Of a DNA stretch of 64,000 nucleotides, positions 9,660 through 21,313 are shown piece by piece; positions within the stretch are counted from its first letter, which is position 1; every line of letters begins with the position of its first letter. The DNA comes from Kaistia terrae. GTDB taxonomy: Bacteria; Pseudomonadota; Alphaproteobacteria; Rhizobiales; Kaistiaceae. The DNA lies in NCBI RefSeq assembly GCF_026344005.1, contig NZ_JAPKNH010000009.1, forward strand, positions 62,001 through 126,000, written 5' to 3'. Both the position numbers and the translations under genes were made by a program. The notes under the pieces were generated by a model that had not been told where the DNA came from, ran no database searches, and saw only the letters and a list, made by a program, of their open reading frames with translations.

Positions 9660-11360
9660 TTACTCGTCGGTGCCCTGACGTGCCTTGAGGGCTGCGCCGA
9701 GGATGTCGCCGAGCGACGCACCCGAATCCGACGAACCGAACTGGGCAACCGCTTCCTTCTCTTCGGCGATTTCAAGCGCCTTGATCGAGACGGCAACCTT
9801 GCGGGCCTTCTTGTCGAAGTTGGTGATGCGTGCGTCGACCTTCTCGCCAACGGCGAAACGCTCCGGACGCTGCTCCGAACGATCACGCGACAGATCGGCG
9901 CGACGGATGAAGGAGGTCAGGTCGGAATCCGCAATCCGGACTTCCAGGCCGCCTTCGGTCACAGCCGTGATCTCGCAGGTGACAACGGCACCCTTGCGCA
10001 GCTCGCCGGAAGCTTCGACGAACGGATCGCCGCCAACCTGCTTGATGCCGAGCGAGATACGCTCCTTGTCGATGTCGACGTCGAGAACCTGCGCCTTGAC
10101 GATATCGCCACGGTTGTACTCGTCGATGACCTGCTCGCCGGGACGGTTCCAGTCGAGATCCGACAGGTGAACCATGCCGTCAACGTCGCCGTCGAGGCCG
10201 ATGAACAGACCGAACTCGGTCTTGTTCTTGACTTCGCCTTCAACGATCGTGCCGATCGGGAACTTCTCGGAGAAGCTTTCCCAGGGGTTCGACAGGGTCT
10301 GCTTGAGGCCGAGCGAGATACGACGCTTAACCGGATCGACTTCGAGGATCATGACCTCAACCTCTTGCGAGGTGGAGACGATCTTGCCCGGATGAACGTT
10401 CTTCTTCGTCCAGGACATCTCGGAGACGTGGATCAGGCCTTCGATGCCCGGCTCCAGCTCAACGAACGCACCGTAATCGGTGATGTTCGTGACGCGGCCC
10501 GAGAACTTGGCCTGAACCGGGTACTTGGCTTCGATGCCCGACCACGGATCGGCCTCGAGCTGCTTCATGCCGAGCGAGATGCGGTGCGTCTCGTGGTTGA
10601 CGCGGATGATCTGCACGCGGACGGTCTGGCCGATCGAGAGCACCTCGGTCGGATGGTTGATGCGGCGCCACGCGATGTCGGTGACGTGCAGCAGGCCATC
10701 GATGCCGCCGAGGTCGACGAACGCACCGTAATCGGTGATGTTCTTGACGACGCCTTCGATGATCTGACCTTCTTCGAGGCTCTGGACGAGCTCCGAACGC
10801 TGCTCAGCGCGGGTCTCTTCAAGGACGGTACGACGCGAAACGACGATGTTGCCGCGACGCTTGTCCATCTTGAGGATCTGGAAGGGCTGCGGCGTGTGCA
10901 TCAGCGGGCCGACGTCGCGCACGGGGCGGATGTCTACCTGCGAACGCGGCAGGAAGGCGACGGCGCCGTCCAGATCGACGGTGAAGCCACCCTTGACCTG
11001 GTTGAAGATGACGCCCGTGACCTTCTCGTTCTTGTTGAACTGCTCCTCGAGGCGGATCCAGCTCTCTTCGCGGCGAGCCTTGTCGCGCGAGAGAACGGCT
11101 TCGCCGAGGGCATTTTCAACGCGCTCGAGATAAACCTCAACCACATCGCCGACCTTGAGCGCGTTGTCGCGACCCGGGCCGTTGAATTCCTTGAGAGCGA
11201 CGCGGCCTTCGGTCTTGAGCCCGACGTCGATGACGGCGAGGTCCTTCTCGATGGCAACGATCGTGCCCTTGACGACGCTGCCTTCAAAGAGGTCTTCGTT
11301 GGCGAAGGACTCTTCAAGAAGGGCGGCGAAATCTTCGCGGGACGGATTGGTAACAGCCAT
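9660..11360 (-). CDS. rpsA: 30S ribosomal protein S1
   Basis: The 566-residue protein has six S1 RNA-binding repeats. The typical signatures GAFVDLGGIDGLLHVTDIAW, GAFVELEPGIEGLIHVSEMSW and GLFIGLDGDVDGMVHLSDLDW are visible in order. It binds mRNA on the small ribosomal subunit and helps initiation. I chose the ATG at 11360 (MAVTNPSREDFAALL) because AGGAG lies five bases upstream. A longer frame reaching 11504 has no such site and adds unconserved residues. cmk lies upstream on the same strand, a very common arrangement. Confidence 0.97.
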   Translation of the reverse strand: MAVTNPSREDFAALLEESFANEDLFEGSVVKGTIVAIEKDLAVIDVGLKTEGRVALKEFNGPGRDNALKVGDVVEVYLERVENALGEAVLSRDKARREESWIRLEEQFNKNEKVTGVIFNQVKGGFTVDLDGAVAFLPRSQVDIRPVRDVGPLMHTPQPFQILKMDKRRGNIVVSRRTVLEETRAEQRSELVQSLEEGQIIEGVVKNITDYGAFVDLGGIDGLLHVTDIAWRRINHPTEVLSIGQTVRVQIIRVNHETHRISLGMKQLEADPWSGIEAKYPVQAKFSGRVTNITDYGAFVELEPGIEGLIHVSEMSWTKKNVHPGKIVSTSQEVEVMILEVDPVKRRISLGLKQTLSNPWESFSEKFPIGTIVEGEVKNKTEFGLFIGLDGDVDGMVHLSDLDWNRPGEQVIDEYNRGDIVKAQVLDVDIDKERISLGIKQVGGDPFVEASGELRKGAVVTCEITAVTEGGLEVRIADSDLTSFIRRADLSRDRSEQRPERFAVGEKVDARITNFDKKARKVAVSIKALEIAEEKEAVAQFGSSDSGASLGDILGAALKARQGTDE

Positions 11361-11646
11361 AAATTCTCCTGGTGCCATTTCTGGCGTGCGTCGGCGGTTG
11401 GCGTTGCTGAAACCCAAGATCACGATCCTGCCCATCGACGGAAATCGGGGCAACCGCATGAGGCGGACCGACGCTTCCGGACCGGGATTCGGGTGTTTTT
11501 CCATGAAATTTCAGCGCCGACGCCACATCCGGGGATGCGTGCCAACGCCAAAACGTCACAGACGTGGCGCTCTATATAGCTTCAGGGCCGTTTCGGCAAG
11601 GTAAAACTGGCCGGTTTCCGCCCTTCCGACGACGAGAACCGATCAA

Positions 11647-13733
<2,087 letters not shown>

Positions 13734-13800
13734 TCACCCAAGTTGCGTGCGAAGGGGGCGGCGAGCGGATGGCAAGTTGGGGCGCGGCTCAGAATTGCTT

Positions 13801-13829
13801 TTGACAGCGCCGATTCTACTCATTATGGG
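13801..13829 (+). promoter_or_regulatory. Probable sigma-70 promoter for the TIGR02300 gene
   Basis: An exact TTGACA at 13801-13806 is followed after 16-17 bases by TTATGG/TATGGG, a fair -10 element. It lies in the divergent gap between aroA and the TIGR02300 gene, with about 20-30 bases left for a 5' leader. This is read by eye only. Confidence 0.5.
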
Positions 13830-13848
13830 ACACCGGCTCTTTTAACCG

Positions 13849-14253
13849 ATGAGGCACGACGTGGCGAAAGCGGAACTCGGCACTAAGCGGGTCGACCCGG
13901 AGACGGGCAAGAAGTTCTACGACCTGAACAAAGATCCAATCGTCTCGCCCTTCACGGGCGTTTCGTATCCCCGGTCGTTCTTCGAGTCCGGTCCGGCCAA
14001 GGCCCGTCCGGCCAATGTGAAGGACGAAGAAGAAGAAGAGGTCGAGGACGAGGTCGCCAAGGGCGCCGAGTTCGTCAGCCTCGAAGAAGCCGATGAAGAA
14101 GCCGCCGGTGGCAAGGTTGCCGTCGAAGGCGATGACGACGACGACGTCGAGATCGCCGATGACGAGGCGGATGACGTCTTCATCGAGGACGAGGAAGAGG
14201 ATGGCGACGACGTGGCCGATATCATCGGTGGCGTCGAGGACGAAGAGTCCTAA
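13849..14253 (+). CDS. TIGR02300 / FYDLN_acid family protein
   Basis: The N-terminal half carries the family signature AELGTKR, KFYDLNKDPIVSPFTG and SYPRSFFE. The second half is extremely acidic, with long runs of Asp and Glu. The function of this alphaproteobacterial family is unknown. Relatives often have a zinc ribbon (two CxxC pairs), but here the matching places read VDPETG and VSPFTG, so metal binding is lost. The ATG at 13849 gives 134 residues. A GTG at 13861, with GAGG eight bases before it, would give 130 residues starting at VAKAELG and fits the family start better. Confidence 0.9.
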   Translation: MRHDVAKAELGTKRVDPETGKKFYDLNKDPIVSPFTGVSYPRSFFESGPAKARPANVKDEEEEEVEDEVAKGAEFVSLEEADEEAAGGKVAVEGDDDDDVEIADDEADDVFIEDEEEDGDDVADIIGGVEDEES

Positions 14254-14368
14254 AGCTATCCACAGGCACCGGTTCGATTTTTTGAATTGGCGCTTGATTT
14301 GAAAAAGAGCGCGGCTTAAGAGTTGCGCCGTTCCGGGGGGGTCCCAACCCCTCCGACTTCGAGACAGT

Positions 14369-14444
<76 letters not shown>

Positions 14445-14760
14445 TCCTCCCCTTCAGGAAACTGAAGTGAACGAAAGCCGCCCCTCCGGGCGGCTTTTCG
14501 TTTTTCTAGCCCCCACCAGGGCGCGCCCCACGTTCACGAACATCGCTCGACCTGCCGGCGGACTCGCTCGCGCCGCATTGGCAACCCGCGTCTCAAAACT
14601 CGCGCCTCGTGAAAAGGGCTGGAACCGTTGTTGCGTGCTGCCGTTTGCGCTGACAGGGGGGAGCGGTTTTGCCGACAGCACAATTTTCAGCCGTCCATTG
14701 GACCCGTCGCGTTCTGGCCCCTTCCGGCACAGGCCATCGTGCCGGGGCGGTGGCGGCGCG
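14445..14760. other. Intergenic stretch after tRNA-Ala
   Basis: It contains a terminator at its start (separate entry). The frame of the next gene stays open through the rest of it, but no codon bias or start supports coding before 14761. I see nothing else. Confidence 0.5.
14473..14505 (+). terminator. Rho-independent terminator after tRNA-Ala
   Basis: GAAAGCCGCCC, a TCC loop and GGGCGGCTTTTCGTTTTT form a perfect G/C hairpin with a T tail. It starts 28 bases after the tRNA. Confidence 0.88.
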
Positions 14761-16008
14761 ATGATCTCGTTCGATTCCGAATCCGATCCCGATTCTGGCG
14801 GTGGGGGAATCCATCCGGTCCGGTCCGGCGCGGCGCCCTGGCGGAAGCCCGAGACAGAACTGGCCACGATTCACCTTTCGGGCGGCACCGCCTGCGACGT
14901 CCTGATCGTGGGCGCCGGCATCACCGGCGCGATGACGGCCGAGGCGCTCACCCGGCAGGGCCTTTCCGTGCTGGTCGTCGATCGCGCCATGCCCGGTCGC
15001 GGCAGCACCGCCGCCAGCACGGCCATGCTGCTTTGGGAAATCGACACGCCGCTGGTCGAACTGGCGGACCTCTATGGCTTCGACAAGGCTGCATCGATCT
15101 ACAGGCGCAGCCTGGCGGCGGTTCATGATCTTGGCGCGCTGGTGGAGGGGTTGGGGCTCGCTTGCCGCTACGCGCCACGCCCGTCGCTTTATCTGGCCGA
15201 GCCGTCCGCCGCGCCCGACAGCCTGCTGCCCGAGCTTTTGGCGCGGCGGCGCGCGGGGCTGCCGGGGGAGGCGCTGGATCGAGGGGCGCTGATGGCGCGG
15301 TTCGGCATCGATCGCCCGTCCGCGCTGATGGCCGGCGGCGCCGCCGAAGCCGATCCGCTTCTCCTTGCCCATGGCCTGCTGTCGCGCGCCTTCGAGCGCG
15401 GCGCCCGGTTCGTGGCGGATGAAGTGGTGGGATATGACCGGCTTTCTCGGGGTGGCGCCGCGCGGCTTGCCTCCGGCGCTTTCATCGAGGCTGGCACCAT
15501 CATCCTGGCGACCGGCTACGACATGCCTGATTTCGTGGCCTCGGACCTGCACCGGATCGTCTCGACCTGGTGCATCGCGACGCCGCCGCAGGACGCGGCG
15601 CGGCTCTGGCGCGACCGGGCGCTGATCTGGGAGGCCGGCGAGCCCTATCTCTACGCCCGTCTCGACGCGGAAAACCGGCTGATCGTCGGCGGCGAGGATG
15701 CGGAAATTCTCGACGCGGCGGAACGGGAACGCCGGATGCCGGAAAAGGCGGCGGCGCTGGTCAAACGGATGCGGACGCTGCAGCCGCAGCTCGCTTATGA
15801 GGTTTCCAGCGCCTGGACGGCCGCCTTCGGCGAGACGGTGGACGGGCTGCCCCTGATCGGCCCCGTCCCCGGCGCCCCGGGCATGCTGGCCGCCTATGGC
15901 TATGGCGGCAACGGCATCACTTTCAGCTTCATGGCCTCGCGCATGATCGCGGCGATGGTCGCCGGAGAGCCGCGCGCCTGGTTCGAGGATTTTGCCCTCG
16001 ATCGCTGA
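14761..16008 (+). CDS. FAD-dependent oxidoreductase (DadA/glycine-oxidase-like)
   Basis: The 415-residue protein has the dinucleotide-binding motif LIVGAGITGAMTAEAL near residue 48, then VLVVDRAMPGRGSTAAST. This is the DAO fold used by D-amino-acid and glycine oxidases. The C-terminal AYGYGGNGITFSFMASRMIA is the family's closing FAD motif. There is no C-terminal Rieske domain and the substrate is unknown. I chose the ATG at 14761. The frame is open for another 438 bases upstream, but that stretch covers the tRNA and its terminator. It stands alone between tRNA-Ala and a small secreted protein. Confidence 0.82.
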   Translation: MISFDSESDPDSGGGGIHPVRSGAAPWRKPETELATIHLSGGTACDVLIVGAGITGAMTAEALTRQGLSVLVVDRAMPGRGSTAASTAMLLWEIDTPLVELADLYGFDKAASIYRRSLAAVHDLGALVEGLGLACRYAPRPSLYLAEPSAAPDSLLPELLARRRAGLPGEALDRGALMARFGIDRPSALMAGGAAEADPLLLAHGLLSRAFERGARFVADEVVGYDRLSRGGAARLASGAFIEAGTIILATGYDMPDFVASDLHRIVSTWCIATPPQDAARLWRDRALIWEAGEPYLYARLDAENRLIVGGEDAEILDAAERERRMPEKAAALVKRMRTLQPQLAYEVSSAWTAAFGETVDGLPLIGPVPGAPGMLAAYGYGGNGITFSFMASRMIAAMVAGEPRAWFEDFALDR

Positions 16009-16185
16009 TCCGGGCAGACACTTGGGTCCGCGTTGCTTCAGCGCCATCGCACCGCGAAGAGCGCCAACACGGCGTTTCACAATCCCTTGAGATTTTCTGG
16101 TGCTTCGGTCGAAAGACCCCATCTTGACACCTGTCGCCTGGCAATGGGCGGCAGGGGCGCTGCCAACTCAAGTTGGAGAAACGTC

Positions 16186-16461
16186 GTGAAAAAGAACCTG
16201 CTCTTCATCCCACTCGCCGGCCTTATGTTTGTGTCCGGCACTGCCCTGGCAGCGGAGACCTACAATGGTGTGGTCGCGCGGACCGACCCGAACAGCGGTC
16301 ATGTTGAACTGTTGGGCGGTACGACGTTCCAGGTCAGTGAGCCAAGCTTGCTGCGCGGATTGGCGCCGGGCGAGCATGTCATCGTCACGATCAATGAGAA
16401 CAACTCCGTCGGCATCCAGGAAGATTCGTCCTATGCCGGAGCTGGTGACGGCGGCTATTGA
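16186..16461 (+). CDS. Small secreted protein, DUF1344-like, paralogue 1
   Basis: From the GTG at 16186 the 91-residue protein starts VKKNLLFIPLAGLMFVSG with a Sec signal peptide ending ALA|AETY. GGAGAAAC lies seven to ten bases upstream. The mature part of about 70 residues repeats the pattern of the gene at 18276: AETYNGVV, SEPSLLRGL, GEHVIVTI and QEDSSY. This resembles DUF1344-type periplasmic beta-rich proteins, whose function is unknown. The call is tentative because the match is by eye. Confidence 0.65.
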   Translation: MKKNLLFIPLAGLMFVSGTALAAETYNGVVARTDPNSGHVELLGGTTFQVSEPSLLRGLAPGEHVIVTINENNSVGIQEDSSYAGAGDGGY

Positions 16462-16694
16462 TACGATCCCGCCTGTTCCTTTCGTGACGACAGCTTGTCC
16501 TGACCGATCCTTGATTCCCGGGACGGATGTGCCGTCCGCCCCGGGGCGTCGTTTACCTCCCCTCAAGGCGTCGTTTCTTTCCCCCAAGTAGACCCGCAAG
16601 TAGAATTCGGTTGAATTCGCCATCCAAAGCAGGGATGAGCGATGTCACCGCCTGACTCTGCGGCAGGCAGGCGGCGCCATTCCGGGGGGATCGC

Positions 16695-18125
16695 ATGACA
16701 TCGTCGACGGCGCAGAAACTGTCGCTGCCCAATCTGAGCGCCATGGTGGTCGGCTCCATGGTCGGGGCGGGCATCTTCTCGTTGCCGCAGACTTTTGGGC
16801 GGGTCACCGGCGGCTTCGGGGCGCTGATCGCCTGGGCGATCGCCGGCACCGGCATGCTGATGCTCGCGCTGGTGTTCCAGAGCCTGTCGCGCCGCAAGCC
16901 TGACCTCGACGCCGGTGTCTTCGCCTATGCCAAGGCCGGCTTCGGCAATTATCTCGGCTTCGCGTCGGCGCTCGGTTACTGGACCGTCTGCTGCCTCGGC
17001 AACGTCTCCTATTTCGTGCTGATCAAGTCGACACTGGGGGCGCTGGTGCCGGCCTTTGGCGAGGGCAACACGATCCAGGCGATCGTCAGCTCGTCATTGA
17101 TTCTCTGGGTGGTGCATTTTCTCATCCTGCGTGGCGTCAAGCAGGCGGCCGGCCTCAACACCATCGTCACCGTCGCCAAGATCATCCCGATCCTGATTTT
17201 CCTCGTCTTCGTCGGTTTCGGCTTCAAGGCCGATATCTTCGCGCTGAATTTCTGGGGCGGTGAGGCGGCGACCGTCGGCAATGTGTTCGCGCAGGTGCGC
17301 GGCACCATGCTGGTGACGGTGTTCGTCTTTGTCGGCATCGAGGGCGCCAGCGTCTATTCGCGCTATGCCAGGAACCGGAACGATGTCGGCGTCGCCACGG
17401 TGCTGGGCTTTGTCGGCGTGCTCTGCCTGCTGGTGCTGGTGACGATGCTCTCCTATGGCGTGCTGCTCCGGCCCGATCTCGCGGCGCTGCGCAATCCGTC
17501 CATGGCGGGCGTGCTGCAGGCGGTGGTCGGGCGCTGGGGCGCCGTCTTCGTCAGCATCGGGCTGATCATCTCGGTGCTCGGCGCGTATCTCTCCTGGTCG
17601 CTGCTGGCCGCCGAAGTGCTGTTTTCCGCCGCGCGGATGGAAAGCATGCCAAGGTTCCTCGCGCGCGAGAACCGCAACCAGGTGCCGTCCGCCGCGCTCT
17701 GGCTGACCAGCAGCCTGATCCAGCTCTTCCTCGTCTTCACCTTCTTCGCCGAGGAAGCCTTCCTGCTGGCGCTGAAGCTGACGAGCTCGATGATCCTGCT
17801 GCCCTATCTGCTGGTGGCGGCTTACGCGTTGAAGCTGGCCTGGACGCGCGAAACCTACGCCACCGACCCCGCCGCCCGCCGCCTCGATTTCTTGCGCGCG
17901 GCGTTGGCGACGCTTTACGCGGTCGGCCTGATCTATGCGGGCGGGCTCAAATTCCTGCTGCTATCGACCGTGATCTACGCGCCGGGAACGATCCTGTTCT
18001 GGATCGCCCGCCGCGAGCAGGGCAAGCGTGTTTTCACGCCCGTCGAATGGGGGCTTTTCCTGCTTGCCGCAGCCGGCGCCATTACCGCCATCTACGGGCT
18101 GGCGACCGGGGCGATCGGGGTCTGA
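16695..18125 (+). CDS. APC-family basic amino acid antiporter (ArcD/YdgI-like)
   Basis: The 476-residue membrane protein has about 12-13 hydrophobic helices. The N-terminal signature SAMVVGSMVGAGIFSLP lies in the first helix and carries the unwound GxGIF substrate-binding motif of APC carriers. It is followed by AYAKAGFGNYLGFASALGYW. The layout is that of the basic amino acid/polyamine antiporter family (arginine-ornithine exchange). Specificity is inferred from the family only. No arginine deiminase genes are adjacent. It is flanked by two paralogous small secreted proteins. Confidence 0.85.
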   Translation: MTSSTAQKLSLPNLSAMVVGSMVGAGIFSLPQTFGRVTGGFGALIAWAIAGTGMLMLALVFQSLSRRKPDLDAGVFAYAKAGFGNYLGFASALGYWTVCCLGNVSYFVLIKSTLGALVPAFGEGNTIQAIVSSSLILWVVHFLILRGVKQAAGLNTIVTVAKIIPILIFLVFVGFGFKADIFALNFWGGEAATVGNVFAQVRGTMLVTVFVFVGIEGASVYSRYARNRNDVGVATVLGFVGVLCLLVLVTMLSYGVLLRPDLAALRNPSMAGVLQAVVGRWGAVFVSIGLIISVLGAYLSWSLLAAEVLFSAARMESMPRFLARENRNQVPSAALWLTSSLIQLFLVFTFFAEEAFLLALKLTSSMILLPYLLVAAYALKLAWTRETYATDPAARRLDFLRAALATLYAVGLIYAGGLKFLLLSTVIYAPGTILFWIARREQGKRVFTPVEWGLFLLAAAGAITAIYGLATGAIGV

Positions 18126-18275
18126 ACCCAGCTTCTCCGCCGATTTTCGGGGCGTATCGAAATAGGAGTGCCGGCTCCATTATATGGATGCAGGATTAAA
18201 ATTTGTTCATGATGATCCGGACCGATTGTCGATCCGTCGCGCCGCGCCATGTTTCATTCGTGGGGCAAACAACGG

Positions 18276-18560
18276 ATGAAAATGATGAGCAAGATCTTGT
18301 TCCTTCTTCCCGTCGCCGGCCTTCTGGCCGTTGGTCCGGCGCTGGCTGCCGAGACCTATGGTGGCGTGGTCACGAATGTGAATCCTTCCGCCGGAACGGT
18401 CTCGGTGCAGGGTGCCGGCACCTTCGCGGTTAGCCAACCCTCCTTGCTGCGGGGCGTCTGGGGCGGCGAGCATGTGATCGTCACCAAGAATGACAATGGC
18501 AGCATCGGCCTCCAGGAAGACAGCAGCTATTCGGACGGCGGTGGCCAGACCAGCCAGTAA
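18276..18560 (+). CDS. Small secreted protein, DUF1344-like, paralogue 2
   Basis: The 94-residue protein starts MKMMSKILFLLPVAGLLAVG with a Sec signal ending ALA|AETY. Its mature region parallels the gene at 16186 (AETYGGVV, SQPSLLRGV, GEHVIVTK, LQEDSSYSD). I chose the ATG at 18276; an upstream in-frame ATG at 18249 would push the signal peptide inward. A terminator follows directly. Confidence 0.68.
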   Translation: MKMMSKILFLLPVAGLLAVGPALAAETYGGVVTNVNPSAGTVSVQGAGTFAVSQPSLLRGVWGGEHVIVTKNDNGSIGLQEDSSYSDGGGQTSQ

Positions 18561-18594
18561 CCTCCAGCCTCAGCGAAACACGCTGACACACGCG

Positions 18595-18625
18595 AGCAAG
18601 GCCGCCTCCGGGCGGCCTTCTTGCT
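18595..18625 (+). terminator. Hairpin terminator after the second small secreted protein
   Basis: GCAAGGCCGCC, a TCCG loop and GGCGGCCTTCTTGC form a strong stem about 35 bases past the stop codon. The T tail is short and interrupted, so termination strength is uncertain. Confidence 0.65.
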
Positions 18626-18832
18626 GTCGAGAGGCTCCTTTCGCGCGCCGCCACGAAAATTCTTCCCGTCCGATGTCGCGCATTCCCTTGACGCGGGTGG
18701 CGGAGAGCGTGGAACCTGTCGCCGCGAGGATGGGGGCGTGTTCGCCACAGACGGGCGCGCGCCGACCGGCGCTGTCGCCGCCTGATGGCAGCCTTTCCCC
18801 GCGTTCCAAAAAGACAAAGGGAATGAAACGCC

Positions 18833-19858
18833 ATGGCACTTGAAACGCGGCCGCTCGGACGCACGGGGATTCCGGTAACGACGCTTGGTTTCGGCTCCGC
18901 CCCGCTGGGCGACCTTTTTCACCGGCTCGACGACAACACCGCGCGCGGCGCGGTCGAGGCAGCGCTCGAGGCCGGCGTCACGCTGTTCGACACCTCGCCT
19001 TTCTACGGCCACGGCCTGGCCGAGCACCGCATCGGCACCGTGCTGCGCGGCGCGCCCCGAAAGTCCTACACGCTATCGACCAAGGTCGGCCGCTGGATGG
19101 ACCCGCTCAACCAGCCGGCGGATGGCAATACCCAGCCGCCGAACTTCGTCGGTGGTCAGCCGCATCCCGCCCGCCTCGACTATTCCTATGACGGCGCCAT
19201 GCGCTCGCTGGAGCAATCGCTGATCCGCCTCGGTGTTGACCGGATCGAGATCGTGCTGATCCACGACGTCGACGTCTATTCGCATGGCGCCGATGCCGTC
19301 GAGGGCCATTTCAAGGCGGCGATGGAGGGCGCCTACAAGGCGCTGGAGAAGCTGCGTTCCGAGAAGGTGATCGACGCGATCGGCGTTGGGCTGAACGAGG
19401 CCGACATGTGCGAGCGCTTTGCCCGCGCCGGCGATTTCGACGCCATGCTGCTGGCCGGTCGCTATTCGCTGCTGGAACAGCCGGCGCTCGACAGCTTCCT
19501 GCCGCTGGCGCAGGAAAAGGGCATCGGCATGATGCTGGGCGGCGTGTTCAATTCCGGCATTCTCGCCACCGGCCCCGTGCCGGGCGCCAAGTATAACTAC
19601 CGCGATGCGCCGCCGGAAATTCTCGCTCGCGTGGCTGAAATCCAGAAGGTGTGCGAGGCGCATGGCGTAACCCTCGCCGACGCGGCGCTGAAGTTCCCGC
19701 TCGGCCATCCGGCGGTGGCGTCGCTGGTGATGGGCTCCGTCTCGGCCGAGGAAACCCGTCGCAACCGCGCCGCGTTCGACCGTCAAATTCCGGCGGCGCT
19801 CTGGTCGGATCTGAAGATGGCAGGGCTGCTCCGCCCCGACGCGCCGACACCGGCCTGA
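18833..19858 (+). CDS. Aldo/keto reductase (L-fucose / D-threo-aldose 1-dehydrogenase-like)
   Basis: The 341-residue barrel enzyme starts MALETRPLGRTGIPV. It contains the tetrad residues Asp and Tyr in LFDTSPFYGHG (near residue 55), Lys in STKVGRWMDP and His in VLIHDVD. The wording near FYGHGLAEHRIG is that of the NAD(P)-linked fucose/galactose dehydrogenase branch, which oxidises aldoses to lactones. The lactonase and fucose mutarotase 2-4 kb away make it a candidate for the first step of that pathway. It is transcribed alone. Confidence 0.82.
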   Translation: MALETRPLGRTGIPVTTLGFGSAPLGDLFHRLDDNTARGAVEAALEAGVTLFDTSPFYGHGLAEHRIGTVLRGAPRKSYTLSTKVGRWMDPLNQPADGNTQPPNFVGGQPHPARLDYSYDGAMRSLEQSLIRLGVDRIEIVLIHDVDVYSHGADAVEGHFKAAMEGAYKALEKLRSEKVIDAIGVGLNEADMCERFARAGDFDAMLLAGRYSLLEQPALDSFLPLAQEKGIGMMLGGVFNSGILATGPVPGAKYNYRDAPPEILARVAEIQKVCEAHGVTLADAALKFPLGHPAVASLVMGSVSAEETRRNRAAFDRQIPAALWSDLKMAGLLRPDAPTPA

Positions 19859-20005
19859 CCCATGCCACCCGCAGGGCATTTTTGCCTCTGCTCTGCGGGT
19901 CTGGGCTGGAGCGCTTCGAGCGAAGCGTGCGGTTCGCTCGCACCCAATCAGCGAGCCGGAGCCGCATTCCCGACGATCGATGTGGCTCCGCTCGGGAAAT
20001 GCGCT

Positions 20006-21082
20006 CTACGTGGCCTTCGGCATGGTGGACGTAAAGGTGGCCCGTGTGATCGATACCGACACGCCGGTCGGGCTGTTTTCGATCTTCAACTGGGCATCAA
20101 GCTGGCTGACCAGCGCCTGGACGATGATCGTGCCCAGACCGCCATTGGCGGCGGCGGGTTGGTCGCCTGGCGGCTTGCCGACACCATTATCGGAGACTGT
20201 CAGCCTCCAGTCGGCGCCATCGATCTCGTAGGTGACGAGTATCAGCGCCGAGGTGCGGCGGACGGGAAACGCGTATTTGATCGCGTTGATCACCAGCTCC
20301 GTGATGATGAGGCCCAGACTGACGGCCCTGGCAGACTCGACTGTCCCGGCTTGCGCGATGACCCGGATTTCGATCGGCTGGCTCTCGCCGATCATCGATT
20401 CCCCCAGGCTGGAGCAGAGCGTCGACAGATAGGTGCTGAACTCGATCCGGTCGATACCGTCGGAGGCATGCAGATGCATCTGCACCGCGGCAACCGACAA
20501 CACGCGCTGGCGGGCATCCTGGAGGTGGAACCGGGTTTCTTCCGACGTGACGGCCTTCGCCTTCAGCATCAGGATGCTGGCGATAATCTGCAGACTGTTG
20601 GCGACCCGATGCCGCATTTCCTGCAGCAAGACGTCCTTTTGCTGCAGCAACTCCTCCGCGCGAGCGAGAAGAGCCGCCTTTTCGCGGTCGAGGGCGCGCG
20701 TCACGGTGATATCCCGAAAGGCCATCAGGATCGTCGTCGCGGGGCTGTCGTCATAGAGAACCCTGCGCGCATTCAGCAGCATGACCCTCCAGCCAAGGCC
20801 GGGAAAGTCGTGCTCGACCTCGAAATCGTTCATTTCCGTCTGCTCGGTAATGATCGTCTCGAGTAGAAGCCGAAGCGCGGGAATGTCCCACTCGCCATTG
20901 CCCAGCGCATAGAAGGTCGAGCCCAGCGTCAGGTGAGGCTCCGCTCCAAACGTCTTGTAGAATGAGCGGCTCGCCGCCAACACGGAAAAGTTCTCGTCCA
21001 GCACCAGGAAGGGCTCGGGAATCGTGTTGACGATGGCTTGCGCGAGCGTTTGAGCGTCAGCGACATTTTTGAGCGCGTTCAT
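20006..21082 (-). CDS. PAS-domain sensor histidine kinase (HisKA_2 type)
   Basis: The 358-residue protein has no membrane helix. Residues about 12-125 form a PAS domain (IVNTIPEPFLVLDENF at its start). A short coiled segment leads to the phospho-acceptor His in LLQEMRHRVANSLQII. The ATPase domain shows ELVINAIKYAFP (N box) and DNGVGKPPG (G1). HisKA_2 kinases in alphaproteobacteria often feed the general stress response through PhyR-type regulators. No regulator is adjacent, so the target is unknown. A TGAAGCGCTTTC near-palindrome lies just upstream of the start. Confidence 0.85.
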   Translation of the reverse strand: MNALKNVADAQTLAQAIVNTIPEPFLVLDENFSVLAASRSFYKTFGAEPHLTLGSTFYALGNGEWDIPALRLLLETIITEQTEMNDFEVEHDFPGLGWRVMLLNARRVLYDDSPATTILMAFRDITVTRALDREKAALLARAEELLQQKDVLLQEMRHRVANSLQIIASILMLKAKAVTSEETRFHLQDARQRVLSVAAVQMHLHASDGIDRIEFSTYLSTLCSSLGESMIGESQPIEIRVIAQAGTVESARAVSLGLIITELVINAIKYAFPVRRTSALILVTYEIDGADWRLTVSDNGVGKPPGDQPAAANGGLGTIIVQALVSQLDAQLKIENSPTGVSVSITRATFTSTMPKAT

Positions 21083-21313
21083 CGCGGAATGAAGCGCTTT
21101 CGCGAGCGGAAGGGCAAGTCGCCGGTTGAGCCGGATGGCTCTTCATCCCCGGCATCTCCGAGCGAAAAGGCCCGTTTTGGCTGGTTTATCTTCCCTCGTT
21201 CCTAGCTCCGACTTCACAGTTTTTTGGTCGCGTCGGCGTCGGAACGGATCCCCTCGGATGGGATTGATTCAGGGGCGCCGGCGCAACGCCGCGTTCCCGA
21301 AGGGAGACCGAAG

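Noticed and set aside
10167-11579. Long plus-strand frame (470 codons) opposite rpsA
   Set aside because: It mirrors the S1 gene on the other strand; long antisense frames are expected at high G+C, and the sequence has no family-like text.
19867-19900. Inverted repeat ACCCGCAG/CTGCGGGT after the aldo/keto reductase gene
   Set aside because: Only 8-bp arms with an 18-base loop and no T tail; too weak to call a terminator.
21091-21102. TGAAGCGCTTTC near-palindrome upstream of the sensor kinase gene
   Set aside because: It resembles the operator at 35771 but is imperfect and unlinked, so a chance match cannot be excluded.
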